DNA of 64,000 bases from positions 62,001 to 126,000 of the forward strand of contig CAWISL010000005.1 of the NCBI GenBank assembly GCA_963838795.1. The letters are read 5' to 3'. The position numbers and the translations under genes are program-made. Under the pieces are notes generated by a model, which saw only the letters and a program-made list of their open reading frames with translations, had not been told where the DNA came from and searched no databases. Shown piece by piece: positions 8,485 to 16,419 of this stretch. Each line of letters begins with the position of its first letter. Positions within the stretch are counted from its first letter, which is position 1. This DNA comes from JAIBJN01 sp963838795. GTDB taxonomy: Bacteria > Actinomycetota > Thermoleophilia > Gaiellales > Gaiellaceae.

Positions 8485-8919
8485 GTGAAGACCGTCCATC
8501 CCGTCCGGCACCTCCTGCGGGCGAAGGACTTGATCGACACTCGGTACCGCGAGCCGCTCGACGTGCCGACGCTGGCTCGTGCCGCCCACCTCTCACCCGC
8601 CCATTTCAGCCGCGAGTTCCGGCAGGCCTTCGGCGAGTCGCCGCACCAGTACCTCCTGACCCGCCGGCTCGAACGCGCGGCGGAGCTGCTCCGCAACACG
8701 GACCGCTCGGTGGTGGATGTTTGCCTCCTCGTCGGCCTGCGCAGCATCGGGTCGTTCACGACGAGCTTCGGGCGGGCCTTCAGGATGTCGCCCACCGCCT
8801 ACCGCGCCGCCCATCCTCCCGCGGTGACGCATGCCCGCGTCCCCACCTGCGTCCTGCAGGCCTACGCCCGCCCGGCGGCCAGCACGTTTGGAGAAGACAG
8901 CCACGGCACGCCTGGCTAA
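8485..8919 (+). CDS. AraC-family transcriptional regulator (DNA-binding domain only)
   Basis: The GTG at 8485 follows GGAGG and gives a 144-residue protein. It consists almost entirely of two helix-turn-helix units: LDVPTLARAAHLSPAHFSRE, then VDVCLLVGLRSIGSFTTSFG ending FRMSPTAYRA. No effector domain is present, so it is a short AraC type. It lies 38 bp upstream of a VOC protein, a common actinobacterial pairing, and is divergent from the quinone oxidoreductase unit. Confidence 0.88.
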   Translation: MKTVHPVRHLLRAKDLIDTRYREPLDVPTLARAAHLSPAHFSREFRQAFGESPHQYLLTRRLERAAELLRNTDRSVVDVCLLVGLRSIGSFTTSFGRAFRMSPTAYRAAHPPAVTHARVPTCVLQAYARPAASTFGEDSHGTPG

Positions 8920-8957
8920 CGTCGCCGGCGACCGTTCACCAAAGCGAAAGGATCACG

Positions 8958-9374
8958 ATGCTCAAGCAGCTTACGCACACCCAGGTCTGGGTCCACGACC
9001 AGGACGAGGCTCTCGCCTTCTACACCGAGAAGCTCGGGATGGAGCTTCGTGAGGACGTCACGGTGCCCGAGCTCGGCAACTTCCGCTGGCTCAGCGTCGG
9101 CGTCCCGGGCCAGCCCGACGTCTCCATCACGCTGATGGCTGTGCCGGGCCCGCCGGTCTTCGACGAGGACACCCGCGCCCAGATCCAGGCGGTCCTCGCC
9201 AAGGGCGCCGTCGGTGGCCTCTTCTTCGCGGCGGACGACGTCCAGGCCACCTACGAGGAGCTCAAGGGCCGCGGGGTGGAGTTCGTCCAGGAGCCGACCC
9301 AGCAGCCGTACGGCCTCGACGCCGGCTTCCGCGACGTGTCGGGAAACCACTTCCGCATGATGGAGGCGGATTAG
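8958..9374 (+). CDS. VOC-family (glyoxalase/bleomycin resistance-like) protein
   Basis: 138 residues from an ATG preceded by GAAAGGA. Paired beta-alpha-beta-beta-beta modules are seen: VWVHDQDEALAFYTEKLGM in the first, ADDVQATYEELKGRGVEF in the second, ending FRDVSGNHFRMME. Metal-ligand positions (His near residue 7, Glu near the end) are plausible. The substrate is unknown. It follows the AraC gene in the same direction and probably shares its transcript. A 15-bp stem terminator lies 10 bp past the stop. Confidence 0.87.
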   Translation: MLKQLTHTQVWVHDQDEALAFYTEKLGMELREDVTVPELGNFRWLSVGVPGQPDVSITLMAVPGPPVFDEDTRAQIQAVLAKGAVGGLFFAADDVQATYEELKGRGVEFVQEPTQQPYGLDAGFRDVSGNHFRMMEAD

Positions 9375-9383
9375 CAGGCGACT

Positions 9384-9421
9384 GGCCGAGGCGCCGCCCC
9401 CGAATCGGCGGCGCCTCGGCC
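9384..9421. terminator. Bidirectional stem-loop terminator
   Basis: A perfect 15-bp inverted repeat (GGCCGAGGCGCCGCC paired with its complement, 8-nt loop) fills the gap between the convergent VOC gene and the ArsR-AHSA1 gene. It can serve both. Confidence 0.8.
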
Positions 9422-9430
9422 GGCACGGCT

Positions 9431-10201
9431 TCAGGACGCCGATGTGGCGTCCGCGTACATGAGTGAGCCGGGCGTCGTCAGCCTCTCCCCGGTCTCCAGC
9501 AGCGTCTTCAGGCCGGAGAGGATCATCGGCCAGCCACCGTAGAGCTCGTCGTTGGCGCCCTCGCGGAGCTGATCGTGCGTGACGGTCAGCCGGCAGGAGT
9601 CGGCGACGGGCTCGATCTCCCAGGTGACGCGGGAGGTGCCCTCGGCTTTCACGTCGTCGCTCCAGAGCGCGTTGAAGCTCTGGACGAGCCGGCGCGGCGG
9701 ATCGACCTCCAGGTTCTCGCCCTCGGCGATGGCAATGCCCGCTCCGGCGTGGGTGGACTCGTAGCGGGAGCCGGGCGCCCAGTCCGAGTTGACGGCGACG
9801 CCGAACGAGTACTGCGAGCGCAGCTCGGGGTCGGTGATCGCCTCCCAGAGCCGCTCCGGGCTCGTCTTGATGTAGATCTCGAACACCTTCTCCATCGTTT
9901 CCTCCATTCGCTTCTTGAGCCCAGTGAGCGTCGCGGCCCAGGGCTCGGCGTACTTGCTCACCCAGCGGTCGTGGACGAGCCTGATCGGGACGGGGTTCAG
10001 GAAGTGGAGCTTCTCGCGACCGCGCCGCTTGGTCGTCACCAGGCCGGCGGCCTCGAGCACCCGCAGGTGCTTCATCACGCCGATGCGGGTCATCGGCAAG
10101 CGCCGCTCGAGCGCGCTCAGCGTCTGGCCGTCGTCCTCGTACAGCTCGTCGAGGAGGCTGCGGCGTGTCGGGTCGGCCAGCGCCTTGAACACCTCGTCCA
10201 T
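9431..10201 (-). CDS. ArsR-type HTH regulator fused to an AHSA1/SRPBCC domain
   Basis: 256 residues with two domains. Residues 1-95 form a winged helix of the ArsR type (FKALADPTRRSLLDELYEDDGQTLSALERRL, then MTRIGVMKHLRVLEAAGLV). Residues ~105-245 form an AHSA1-like START/SRPBCC fold (EKVFEIYIKTSPERLWEAITDPEL ... GWPMILSGLKTLLETGE). The two parts are more often adjacent genes; here they are one reading frame. The SRPBCC domain probably binds a hydrophobic ligand and may modulate DNA binding (inference). No metal-binding cysteines of true ArsR are seen. Confidence 0.88.
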   Translation of the reverse strand: MDEVFKALADPTRRSLLDELYEDDGQTLSALERRLPMTRIGVMKHLRVLEAAGLVTTKRRGREKLHFLNPVPIRLVHDRWVSKYAEPWAATLTGLKKRMEETMEKVFEIYIKTSPERLWEAITDPELRSQYSFGVAVNSDWAPGSRYESTHAGAGIAIAEGENLEVDPPRRLVQSFNALWSDDVKAEGTSRVTWEIEPVADSCRLTVTHDQLREGANDELYGGWPMILSGLKTLLETGERLTTPGSLMYADATSAS

Positions 10202-10234
10202 GGCGGCGATGATACGTAACCTATTGGTTACATG

Positions 10235-10693
10235 TCAAGGAGTAGCGTCGAGCACGGCCTTGACGATGCCGTCGTAGCCCGTGCAGCGACAGAGGTTCCC
10301 CGAGAGCGCGATCCGAACCTCGTCCTCAGAAGGGCTCGGATTCGCCTCCAGCAGGGCCGTAGCCGAGATGAGCATGCCCGGCGTGCAGAAGCCGCACTGC
10401 ACCCCGCCCTGCTCGAGGAAGGCGCGCTGGAGCGGCGCGAGGTCGGCGCCGTCGCCAAGACCCTCGACGGTCGTCACCTCGCGGCCGTCCGCCTGGGCGG
10501 CGAGGTACGAGCACGAGTTCACGGGCTTCCCGTCGAGGAGCATCATGCACGCGCCGCACTCGGAGTCGTCGCAGCCCTCCTTCGCGCCCGTGAGCCCGAC
10601 GTCGTCGCGGACGGCGTAGAGGAGGGTCGTCGACGGCTCCAGCTCGAGCGGGAAGGCGACGCCGTTCACGGTCAGCGTCACCGGAACCCTCAT
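10235..10693 (-). CDS. Molybdenum hydroxylase, [2Fe-2S] small subunit
   Basis: 152 residues. The N-terminal plant-type ferredoxin cluster motif is CDDSECGACMMLLDGKPVNSC. The C-terminal second cluster has CGFCTPGM and CRCTGY. Both are complete, so electron transfer from the Mo centre to FAD should be possible. The ATG at 10693 overlaps the stop of the FAD subunit by ATGA. It is the last gene of a large-medium-small order transcribed on the minus strand. Confidence 0.95.
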   Translation of the reverse strand: MRVPVTLTVNGVAFPLELEPSTTLLYAVRDDVGLTGAKEGCDDSECGACMMLLDGKPVNSCSYLAAQADGREVTTVEGLGDGADLAPLQRAFLEQGGVQCGFCTPGMLISATALLEANPSPSEDEVRIALSGNLCRCTGYDGIVKAVLDATP

Positions 10694-11598
10694 GACCCGC
10701 CTCCTGCGCCGAAGAGCGCGTCGCTGGCCGGCACCGGGACGGGTTCGCCCCCCGCGCGGGCGATCGCCGCCGTCAGCACACGCCGCGCGACCACCTCCGC
10801 CATCGCCCTCCGGTAGTCGGCCGACGCGCGGACGTCGGTGATCGGCTCGGCCGCCTTGGCCGCCGCCTCCGCTGCCCGCGCCACGGCGTCGGCGCCCCCG
10901 TCGGAGCCGACGAGCGCGTCCGCCGCTTCCGGCACGAGCCTGATCGTGGGGGCAAGCGCCGTGATCGCGACGCCGGCTTGCACCACCGACCCTCCCGCGA
11001 CCGTGACCGCCGCCGTCACGCCGACGACCGCGATCTCCATCTGCCGCCGGTACTCGAGGCGGGCGTAGCAGCTGCCGCTTCCGTCGGGGGGAAGCGGAAC
11101 CTCGACCTCGGTGAGCAGCTCGTCCGGCTCCGCTACGGTCGTTCCGGGGCCGCTGACGAGGTCCGCGACGGGGACCTGCCGCTCGCCGGCTTCCGAGCGG
11201 AGGGTCACGGCCGCGCCGAAGACCATGAGCGGCCCCCCCACTTCCATCGCCGGTGATGCGTTCATCAGGTTGCCGCCGACCGTCCCCTGCGCCCGCGTCG
11301 CGTGGGAGCCCACGATCGCGGAGGCGTCCGCGAGCGCCGTCAGGCGATCGCGGACGAGCGGGTCGGCAGCGATCTCCGCATGGGTCACCAGCGCTCCGAC
11401 CCGGAGCCATCCATCCCCCGTGGCCGAGGCGCGGAGCTCGTCGAGGCCGTGAATGGCGACGATGCTCTCGGGGAGCGGCGCCTTCCCCTGCCGGGAGCCG
11501 ACGACGAGATCGGTCCCGCCGGCGACCGGACGCGCGCCGCCGGCCAGCGCCGCGAGCGCCTCGTCGACGGTCGCGGCCGCGACGAATGTGGACGTCAT
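10690..11598 (-). CDS. Molybdenum hydroxylase, FAD-binding medium subunit
   Basis: 302 residues. The FAD-binding PCMH-like domain is recognised from ARPVAGGTDLVV, then GSHATRAQGTVGGNLMNASPA (the pyrophosphate-binding TxGGN type motif). A C-terminal CO-dehydrogenase flavoprotein domain contains EYRRQMEIAVVGV. It links the iron-sulfur subunit with the electron acceptor. Both ends overlap their neighbours by ATGA, indicating one tightly coupled operon. Confidence 0.94.
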   Translation of the reverse strand: MTSTFVAAATVDEALAALAGGARPVAGGTDLVVGSRQGKAPLPESIVAIHGLDELRASATGDGWLRVGALVTHAEIAADPLVRDRLTALADASAIVGSHATRAQGTVGGNLMNASPAMEVGGPLMVFGAAVTLRSEAGERQVPVADLVSGPGTTVAEPDELLTEVEVPLPPDGSGSCYARLEYRRQMEIAVVGVTAAVTVAGGSVVQAGVAITALAPTIRLVPEAADALVGSDGGADAVARAAEAAAKAAEPITDVRASADYRRAMAEVVARRVLTAAIARAGGEPVPVPASDALFGAGGGS

Positions 11599-13862
11599 CC
11601 GCTCTGTCCCGCCGCCCAGATCCGCTCGGGAGTCATCGGCAGCTCTCGGACGCGGGCGCCGAGGACGCGGGCGATGGCGTTTGCGATCGCTCCCGGAGTC
11701 GGCACGGTCGGCGGCTCGCCGACGCCCTTCGTCCCTTTTGGGCCGCCGTTCTTCGCCGGCGTCTCGATCCAGGCGACGTCGATCCGCGGGGCGTCGGACG
11801 CGGTCACAAGCTTGTAGTCGAGGAGATGCGGGTTGCGCTGGCGGCCGTCGGCGTCGAGCTGCGAGGCCTCCAGGAGCGCCTGCCCGATGCCCATGACGAC
11901 GCCGCCGAAGACCTGCCCGGTAGCGCCGAGGCGGTTAACGATCACGCCCGAGTCGTGGACGGCGGCGACCTGCAACACGCGGACGACGCCCGTCTCGCGA
12001 TCGACCTTGACGCGGGCGGCGTGGGTGAAGACCTGCGGCTCCAGGAACGATTCCATGCCGAGCCGGCCCAGACAGCCCTCGACGTGGCAGGGCGGATTCT
12101 CGGGCACCGGGCCGGAGCCCTTGCCGATGAGCTGCTCGCCGGAGCCGGCGAGCTCGGAGATCTCCACGGCCTTCGACGGCGAGCCGACGACGCGCACCTG
12201 CCCGTCGGCGAGCTCGAGATCCTCGCGCGCGACCTCCAGCTGCTCCGCGGCAAGGTCGAGCAGCTTGTCGCGCACCTCGCCGGAGGCCGCGACGACGGCG
12301 CGCCCGTTGTTCATCGTCGTCTGCGAGCCCGACGAGCCCGCGTCGAAGGGCGCGGCAGCCGTGTCCTGGTAGAGGATCGAGAAGTCCGAGGGCTTCATGC
12401 CGAGCACCTCCGCGGCGAGGAGCGGCAACGCCATCACAGCTCCGCTCCCGTTCTCCTGGGCCCCGGTCACGATCGTCCCCGAGCCGTCGCCGTTCAGCTT
12501 CACATACGCGCCGGAGGGATTGCCGAAGGACGGCCACCAGCCGCACGAGACCCCGATTGCCTCGTCCTCGGGGAGATCGCCATCCGGCCTGATCATCTCG
12601 ACAGCCCGCTCGAGCGTCTCCTTCATCGAGATCGGCCCGAACACCTGCCGCGTCGGGCCCTCGTCGCCCTCGGCGACCAGGGTGCGCCGACGCAGCTCGA
12701 CAGGGTCGAGCCCGAGCGCCTCGGCCAGCTCGTCCATGTGCTGTTCGAGGGCCCAGCAGACCTGGGGCGCGGTGGGCGCGCGGATCGAGCCCGAGGGCTG
12801 GTTGTTCGTATAGACGAGCGTAGACCCGATGCCCACGTGCTCGATCGCGTAGGGGCCGCAGGCGTGCATCGCCGCGAGCTGCGCGAAGAAGCCGCCTTCG
12901 CCACAGTAGGCGCCACCGTCGAGGACGAGGCGGCCGCGGCGGGCCACGAGTGTCCCGTCGCGACGTGCGCCGGTCTCGAGCTCGATCACCATGCCCTCGC
13001 GGCGGTGGTCCGGGGCGATGAACTCCTCCTCGCGGGAGAAGACGAGCTTTACGGGCCGCCCAGCCGCCCGCGCGAGCGCGGCGACGTGCGCCTCGTAGTG
13101 GAAGTCGCACTTGGAGCCGAAGCCGCCCCCGAGCAGCGGGACGATGATGCGAACGTGGGACTGCGGGATCTGGAGCACGTGCGCGACGCCGGCCCGCGCG
13201 GCATAGGGGACCTGGGTCGAGCTCCAGACGGTGACGCGGTCGCCCTCCCACTGAGCCAGGAGCGCGCGCGGCTCGATCGGCGCGCCCTGCGAGGAGTCGG
13301 TGACGTAGCGACCCTTGACGACGACGTCCGCCCTCGCCATCGCTGCGTCGGCGTCGCCCTTCACGACGGTCGAGTAGCCGAGGACGTTGCCGTCGCGGCC
13401 GAGCTCCTCGTCGGCCTCGTAGGACTCCCAGTCCTCGTGGATCAGCGGCGCGTCCTCCGCCAGGGCGGCCTCGATGTCGCTGACGGCGGGCAGCGGCTCG
13501 TACTCGACCTCGATCGCGGCCGCGGCCTCGGCCGCAATCTCCGGGGTCAGGGCGGCGACGGCCGCGACGACGTCGCCCTCGAAGCGCACGCGATCACGCG
13601 CGAACAGCCGCCGATCCTGGGCGAGGTCGCCGTAGAGCACGTCCGGCACGTCCTCGTGGGTGACGACGGCGAGCACGCCCGGCAGCGCTCGGGCGCGACT
13701 CGCGTCTATGGAGACGATGCGGGCATGCGTGTGGTCGGCGTAGCGCAGCTTCGCGTGCAGCTGGCCCGTGAGGTTGAGGTCGGCCGTGTAGCGGCCGGAT
13801 CCGGTGACCTTTTCCTTGCCGTCCGGTCGGATGAAGCTCGCTGGCGCGGTATCGCTGCTCAT
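11595..13862 (-). CDS. Molybdenum hydroxylase, molybdopterin-binding large subunit (xanthine dehydrogenase/aldehyde oxidase family)
   Basis: About 755 residues from the ATG at 13862 (MSSDTAPASF), chosen over an in-frame start 39 bp upstream because the family N-terminus (GKEKVTGSGRYTADL) then sits at the usual distance. The Mo-cofactor motifs are GGGFGSKCDFHYE, TGAQENGSGA and GVGEPPTVPTPGA, whose Glu is the expected catalytic base. The AYXCSFR motif of form I CO dehydrogenase is absent, so CO oxidation is unlikely. A purine, aldehyde or N-heterocycle substrate is more probable. First gene of the operon. No Mo-cofactor insertion gene is next to it. Confidence 0.93.
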   Translation of the reverse strand: MSSDTAPASFIRPDGKEKVTGSGRYTADLNLTGQLHAKLRYADHTHARIVSIDASRARALPGVLAVVTHEDVPDVLYGDLAQDRRLFARDRVRFEGDVVAAVAALTPEIAAEAAAAIEVEYEPLPAVSDIEAALAEDAPLIHEDWESYEADEELGRDGNVLGYSTVVKGDADAAMARADVVVKGRYVTDSSQGAPIEPRALLAQWEGDRVTVWSSTQVPYAARAGVAHVLQIPQSHVRIIVPLLGGGFGSKCDFHYEAHVAALARAAGRPVKLVFSREEEFIAPDHRREGMVIELETGARRDGTLVARRGRLVLDGGAYCGEGGFFAQLAAMHACGPYAIEHVGIGSTLVYTNNQPSGSIRAPTAPQVCWALEQHMDELAEALGLDPVELRRRTLVAEGDEGPTRQVFGPISMKETLERAVEMIRPDGDLPEDEAIGVSCGWWPSFGNPSGAYVKLNGDGSGTIVTGAQENGSGAVMALPLLAAEVLGMKPSDFSILYQDTAAAPFDAGSSGSQTTMNNGRAVVAASGEVRDKLLDLAAEQLEVAREDLELADGQVRVVGSPSKAVEISELAGSGEQLIGKGSGPVPENPPCHVEGCLGRLGMESFLEPQVFTHAARVKVDRETGVVRVLQVAAVHDSGVIVNRLGATGQVFGGVVMGIGQALLEASQLDADGRQRNPHLLDYKLVTASDAPRIDVAWIETPAKNGGPKGTKGVGEPPTVPTPGAIANAIARVLGARVRELPMTPERIWAAGQSG

Positions 13863-13934
13863 TGGTGCGGAGGATAGACCGTTCGCTAGCCCACACGACA
13901 CGTCGAGGGTTCGGTTTAGGGTTCGCAGGCGACC

Positions 13935-14762
13935 GTGAACCTGCTCTGGGGATTCCTGATCACTGCTGCGGTAACCGCGCTCACCGTCACGGTGATGCTG
14001 CTCGTCCGCAGGCGGGCGCCCGAGGGCAGCTATTTCCAGGACGGAGATCGCGCCTCAGGCGTCTTCGGCGTGCTCGCGACCGGCTTCTCGGTGCTGCTCG
14101 GCTTCATCATCTTCCTCACGTTCACGAGCTACGACCAGTCGCGCACCGGCGCCGAGGCAGAGGCCCTGGCGGTGATCCAGCAGGTCGAGACCGCCCAGTT
14201 CTTCCCGGCCGCCGCGGCCGGCGAGCTGACGGGTGAGCTCGTCTGCTACGGGCGCTCGGTCGTGAACGGCGAGTGGGAACGAATGGAGGCGGGCACGCAG
14301 GGCGACGCCATCAATCCCTGGGGAGTCGAGATGTTCCGCACGCTGCAGGGCGTCGAGCCCAGCAGCGCGAGCGAGCAATCCGCGTACGACAAGTGGCTCG
14401 ACCAGACTTCGGCTCGCGAGCAGGCTCGGCAAGACCGGATCCACGGGGCGGTAGGCGTGATCCCGTCGCCGCTCTGGATCGTCCTGTTCTTCATCTCCAT
14501 CGTCATCTTCGCGTACATGCTCTTCTTCGCGGACAGCGGCGAGGGCGCGGTGACGCAGGGTGTCCTGATGGGATCGGTCACCTCGGTGATCGTCCTGATG
14601 CTGCTGCTCCTCAACTTCCTCGACAACCCGTTCCACTCGGACGTCGGCGGCCTCCGCCCCGTCGCCATGGAACGCACCCTGCGGATCGTCGACGAGGCGC
14701 TGAGTGCAATCGAGAGCGACGTCCGCATCCCGTGTGATGCTGAAGGGAATCCCTCTGAATAG
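13935..14762 (+). CDS. DUF4239-type (bestrophin-like) membrane protein
   Basis: 275 residues from a GTG. Membrane segments lie near residues 3-25 and 45-70, and a pair near 175-230. The middle part (LAVIQQVETAQFFPAAAAGELTG) and the membrane pairs match the DUF4239 pattern as I recall it. The family is uncharacterised and distantly like bestrophin channels. Its stop is followed at once by the next membrane-protein frame, so the two are likely one unit. Confidence 0.65.
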   Translation: MNLLWGFLITAAVTALTVTVMLLVRRRAPEGSYFQDGDRASGVFGVLATGFSVLLGFIIFLTFTSYDQSRTGAEAEALAVIQQVETAQFFPAAAAGELTGELVCYGRSVVNGEWERMEAGTQGDAINPWGVEMFRTLQGVEPSSASEQSAYDKWLDQTSAREQARQDRIHGAVGVIPSPLWIVLFFISIVIFAYMLFFADSGEGAVTQGVLMGSVTSVIVLMLLLLNFLDNPFHSDVGGLRPVAMERTLRIVDEALSAIESDVRIPCDAEGNPSE

Positions 14763-14809
14763 CGCGGCCGGCCGAGGAGAAGACCGATCGCGTCGAGACG
14801 ATCGCGGCC

Positions 14810-15397
14810 GTGCTTCTGGCCCTGGCGACCGTCGGCACGGCCTGGAGCGGCTACCAGGCCAGCCGCTGGAACGGCGAGCAGGCGAAGGCGTTCAGCCGCG
14901 CGAACGCCGCCCGGATCGAGTCGACGCGCGCCGCGAACCTCGCGAACGCGCAGACGCAGGTCGACGTGGCGACGTTCACGCAGTGGGTGGACGCCTATGC
15001 CCAGGAGCAGGACGAGCTGGTCGACTTCTACTACGAGCGCTTTCGCCCCGAGTTCAAGCCGGCGATGGACGCCTGGATCGCCACGAGGCCGCTCCAGAAC
15101 CCCGACGCGCCGCTGACGCCCTTCGCCATGCCGGAGTACCAGGTGGCTGCGAGACAGGAAGCGCAGCGGCTTGAGGTGGAGGCCGATGCGCTGTCCGCCC
15201 AGGCCAGGGCGAACGTCCAGCGGGCCACGAATTACGTGCTCGCGGTCGTTCTCTTCGCGACGGCGCTGTTCTTCGCCGGCATGGCCGCGAGGTTCCGGAC
15301 GCACCGCCTTCGCGTCCTGCTGCTCGCGTTCGGGATCGTCATCCTCGTCGGCACCGTCGCCTGGCTCGCGACGTTCCCGGTCAGCATCTCCGTCTGA
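14810..15397 (+). CDS. Membrane protein of unknown function (DUF4337-like), start uncertain
   Basis: 195 residues from the GTG at 14810. The frame stays open upstream to 14759, and the residues there (EKTDRVETIAAVLL) look like the natural N-terminus of this family, but no ATG, GTG or TTG lies in that stretch. Either the start is non-standard, translation is coupled to the upstream gene ending at 14762, or an indel hides the start. A first membrane segment covers AAVLLALATVGTAWSGYQ. A long soluble part has coiled-coil character, and two C-terminal segments lie near residues 135-190. Confidence 0.6.
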   Translation: MLLALATVGTAWSGYQASRWNGEQAKAFSRANAARIESTRAANLANAQTQVDVATFTQWVDAYAQEQDELVDFYYERFRPEFKPAMDAWIATRPLQNPDAPLTPFAMPEYQVAARQEAQRLEVEADALSAQARANVQRATNYVLAVVLFATALFFAGMAARFRTHRLRVLLLAFGIVILVGTVAWLATFPVSISV

Positions 15398-15399
15398 GG

Positions 15400-15720
15400 C
15401 AGGCCGCCGGTCGTCTCCAGGGCCGTCGCTCGGCTAGGAACCTGCTTTCGATGGCTGCCGCGGCCCGCGTGCTCGACCGCCCAGACGAGGGCGTAGTCGG
15501 CAACTCCTCCCAGCCGGGCTCCCCGCAGGTCCAGTGGGAGCGACTGGGGAACTCCTTGTAGTCGGTGTCCGTGTCGGACTTGTAGTGCTTGGCGTTCGAC
15601 TCGTTCACCGAGGGCGGCATGACGTTGTCCGCGCCGCCTGCGATGAAGAGCAGCGGTGCCCTCGCGTCGTATCGGTAGTTCACCCAGGTCTCCTGGTTGA
15701 ACCGATGATTGCGCGCACGA
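15400..15720 (-). pseudogene. Alpha/beta hydrolase C-terminal relic
   Basis: The minus strand encodes NQETWVNYRYDARAPLLFI, then GGADNVMPPSVNESNAKHY and SRSHWTCGEPGWEE, the C-terminal half of an alpha/beta hydrolase with its acid (GGAD) and histidine (SRSH) region. After GWEE the frame is lost; continuing in another frame gives VADYALVWAVEHAGR, the expected family ending. The N-terminal half, including the nucleophile elbow, is missing. A truncated, frameshifted pseudogene is the best call. Confidence 0.7.
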
Positions 15721-15787
15721 CGCAGACGAACCTCGGCCGGGGCTACTCGCGCCTCAAGAGCCTGCTCGAGACCGGCACAATCCCCTC

Positions 15788-16399
15788 GTGAAACTGCGAC
15801 ACGCCGGCCTCGCGGTCGTGGCCCTCGTAGCCGCGTATCTCCGCTTCCTGCGCGCGCCGGTCCTGACCTGGGGAGCGACGGACGCGGAGGCAGCTGCCCG
15901 GCTGCCGGGCGACGAGCTGCTCGAAGACGCCGACGGGATCGCAACCAGGGCCGTCGAGATCGACGCACCCCCGACGGCGGTCTGGCCCTGGATCGCGCAG
16001 ATCGGCCCCTCGCCTCGCGGCGGGGCCTACACCTACGACTGGATCGAGAACCTGCTCGGCCTCGACATGCACAGCGCCGATCGCATCCTGCCCGAGTTCC
16101 AGCACCCGCAAAGCGGCGACACGATCGGCTACGGATCGAATCGCATGCGGGTCGAGCGCGTGGAGCCCGAGCGCGTCCTCGCCTCGCGCTCCGAGGACGG
16201 CAACTGGGTCTGGACGTTCGTGCTCGAGCCGCGCAACGGCTCCACGCGGCTGATCAGCCGCAATCGCTTCCGCCTACCAAACCTCGTCGCTCGTCTCGGA
16301 ATGGTTCCGATGGAGCCCGCCTCGCTCCTCATGGAACGGAAGATGCTGCTCGGGATCAAACAGCGGGCCGAACGCTCCCGCGAGGCGGGTCCCACCTGA
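15788..16399 (+). CDS. SRPBCC-fold protein with N-terminal membrane anchor
   Basis: 203 residues from a GTG. A hydrophobic N-terminus (AGLAVVALVAAYLRFL) is followed from residue ~50 by a polyketide cyclase/START-like domain: TRAVEIDAPPTAVWPWIAQIG, then RGGAYTYDWIENLLGLDMHSADRI, and VWTFVLEPRNGSTRLISRNR. Such domains bind hydrophobic ligands. The substrate is unknown. It starts next to a decayed hydrolase and is convergent with the glycerophosphodiesterase gene. Confidence 0.75.
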   Translation: MKLRHAGLAVVALVAAYLRFLRAPVLTWGATDAEAAARLPGDELLEDADGIATRAVEIDAPPTAVWPWIAQIGPSPRGGAYTYDWIENLLGLDMHSADRILPEFQHPQSGDTIGYGSNRMRVERVEPERVLASRSEDGNWVWTFVLEPRNGSTRLISRNRFRLPNLVARLGMVPMEPASLLMERKMLLGIKQRAERSREAGPT

Positions 16400-16419
16400 T
16401 CTCATCCTCAGAGTGGCCG

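Noticed and set aside
11253..13877. Long plus-strand frame opposite the molybdenum hydroxylase genes
   Set aside because: High-G+C shadow frame; the minus-strand frames have complete family motifs and overlapping starts. The same applies to the long frames opposite typA, rnr/ctpA, secA and the MFS-rhodanese gene.
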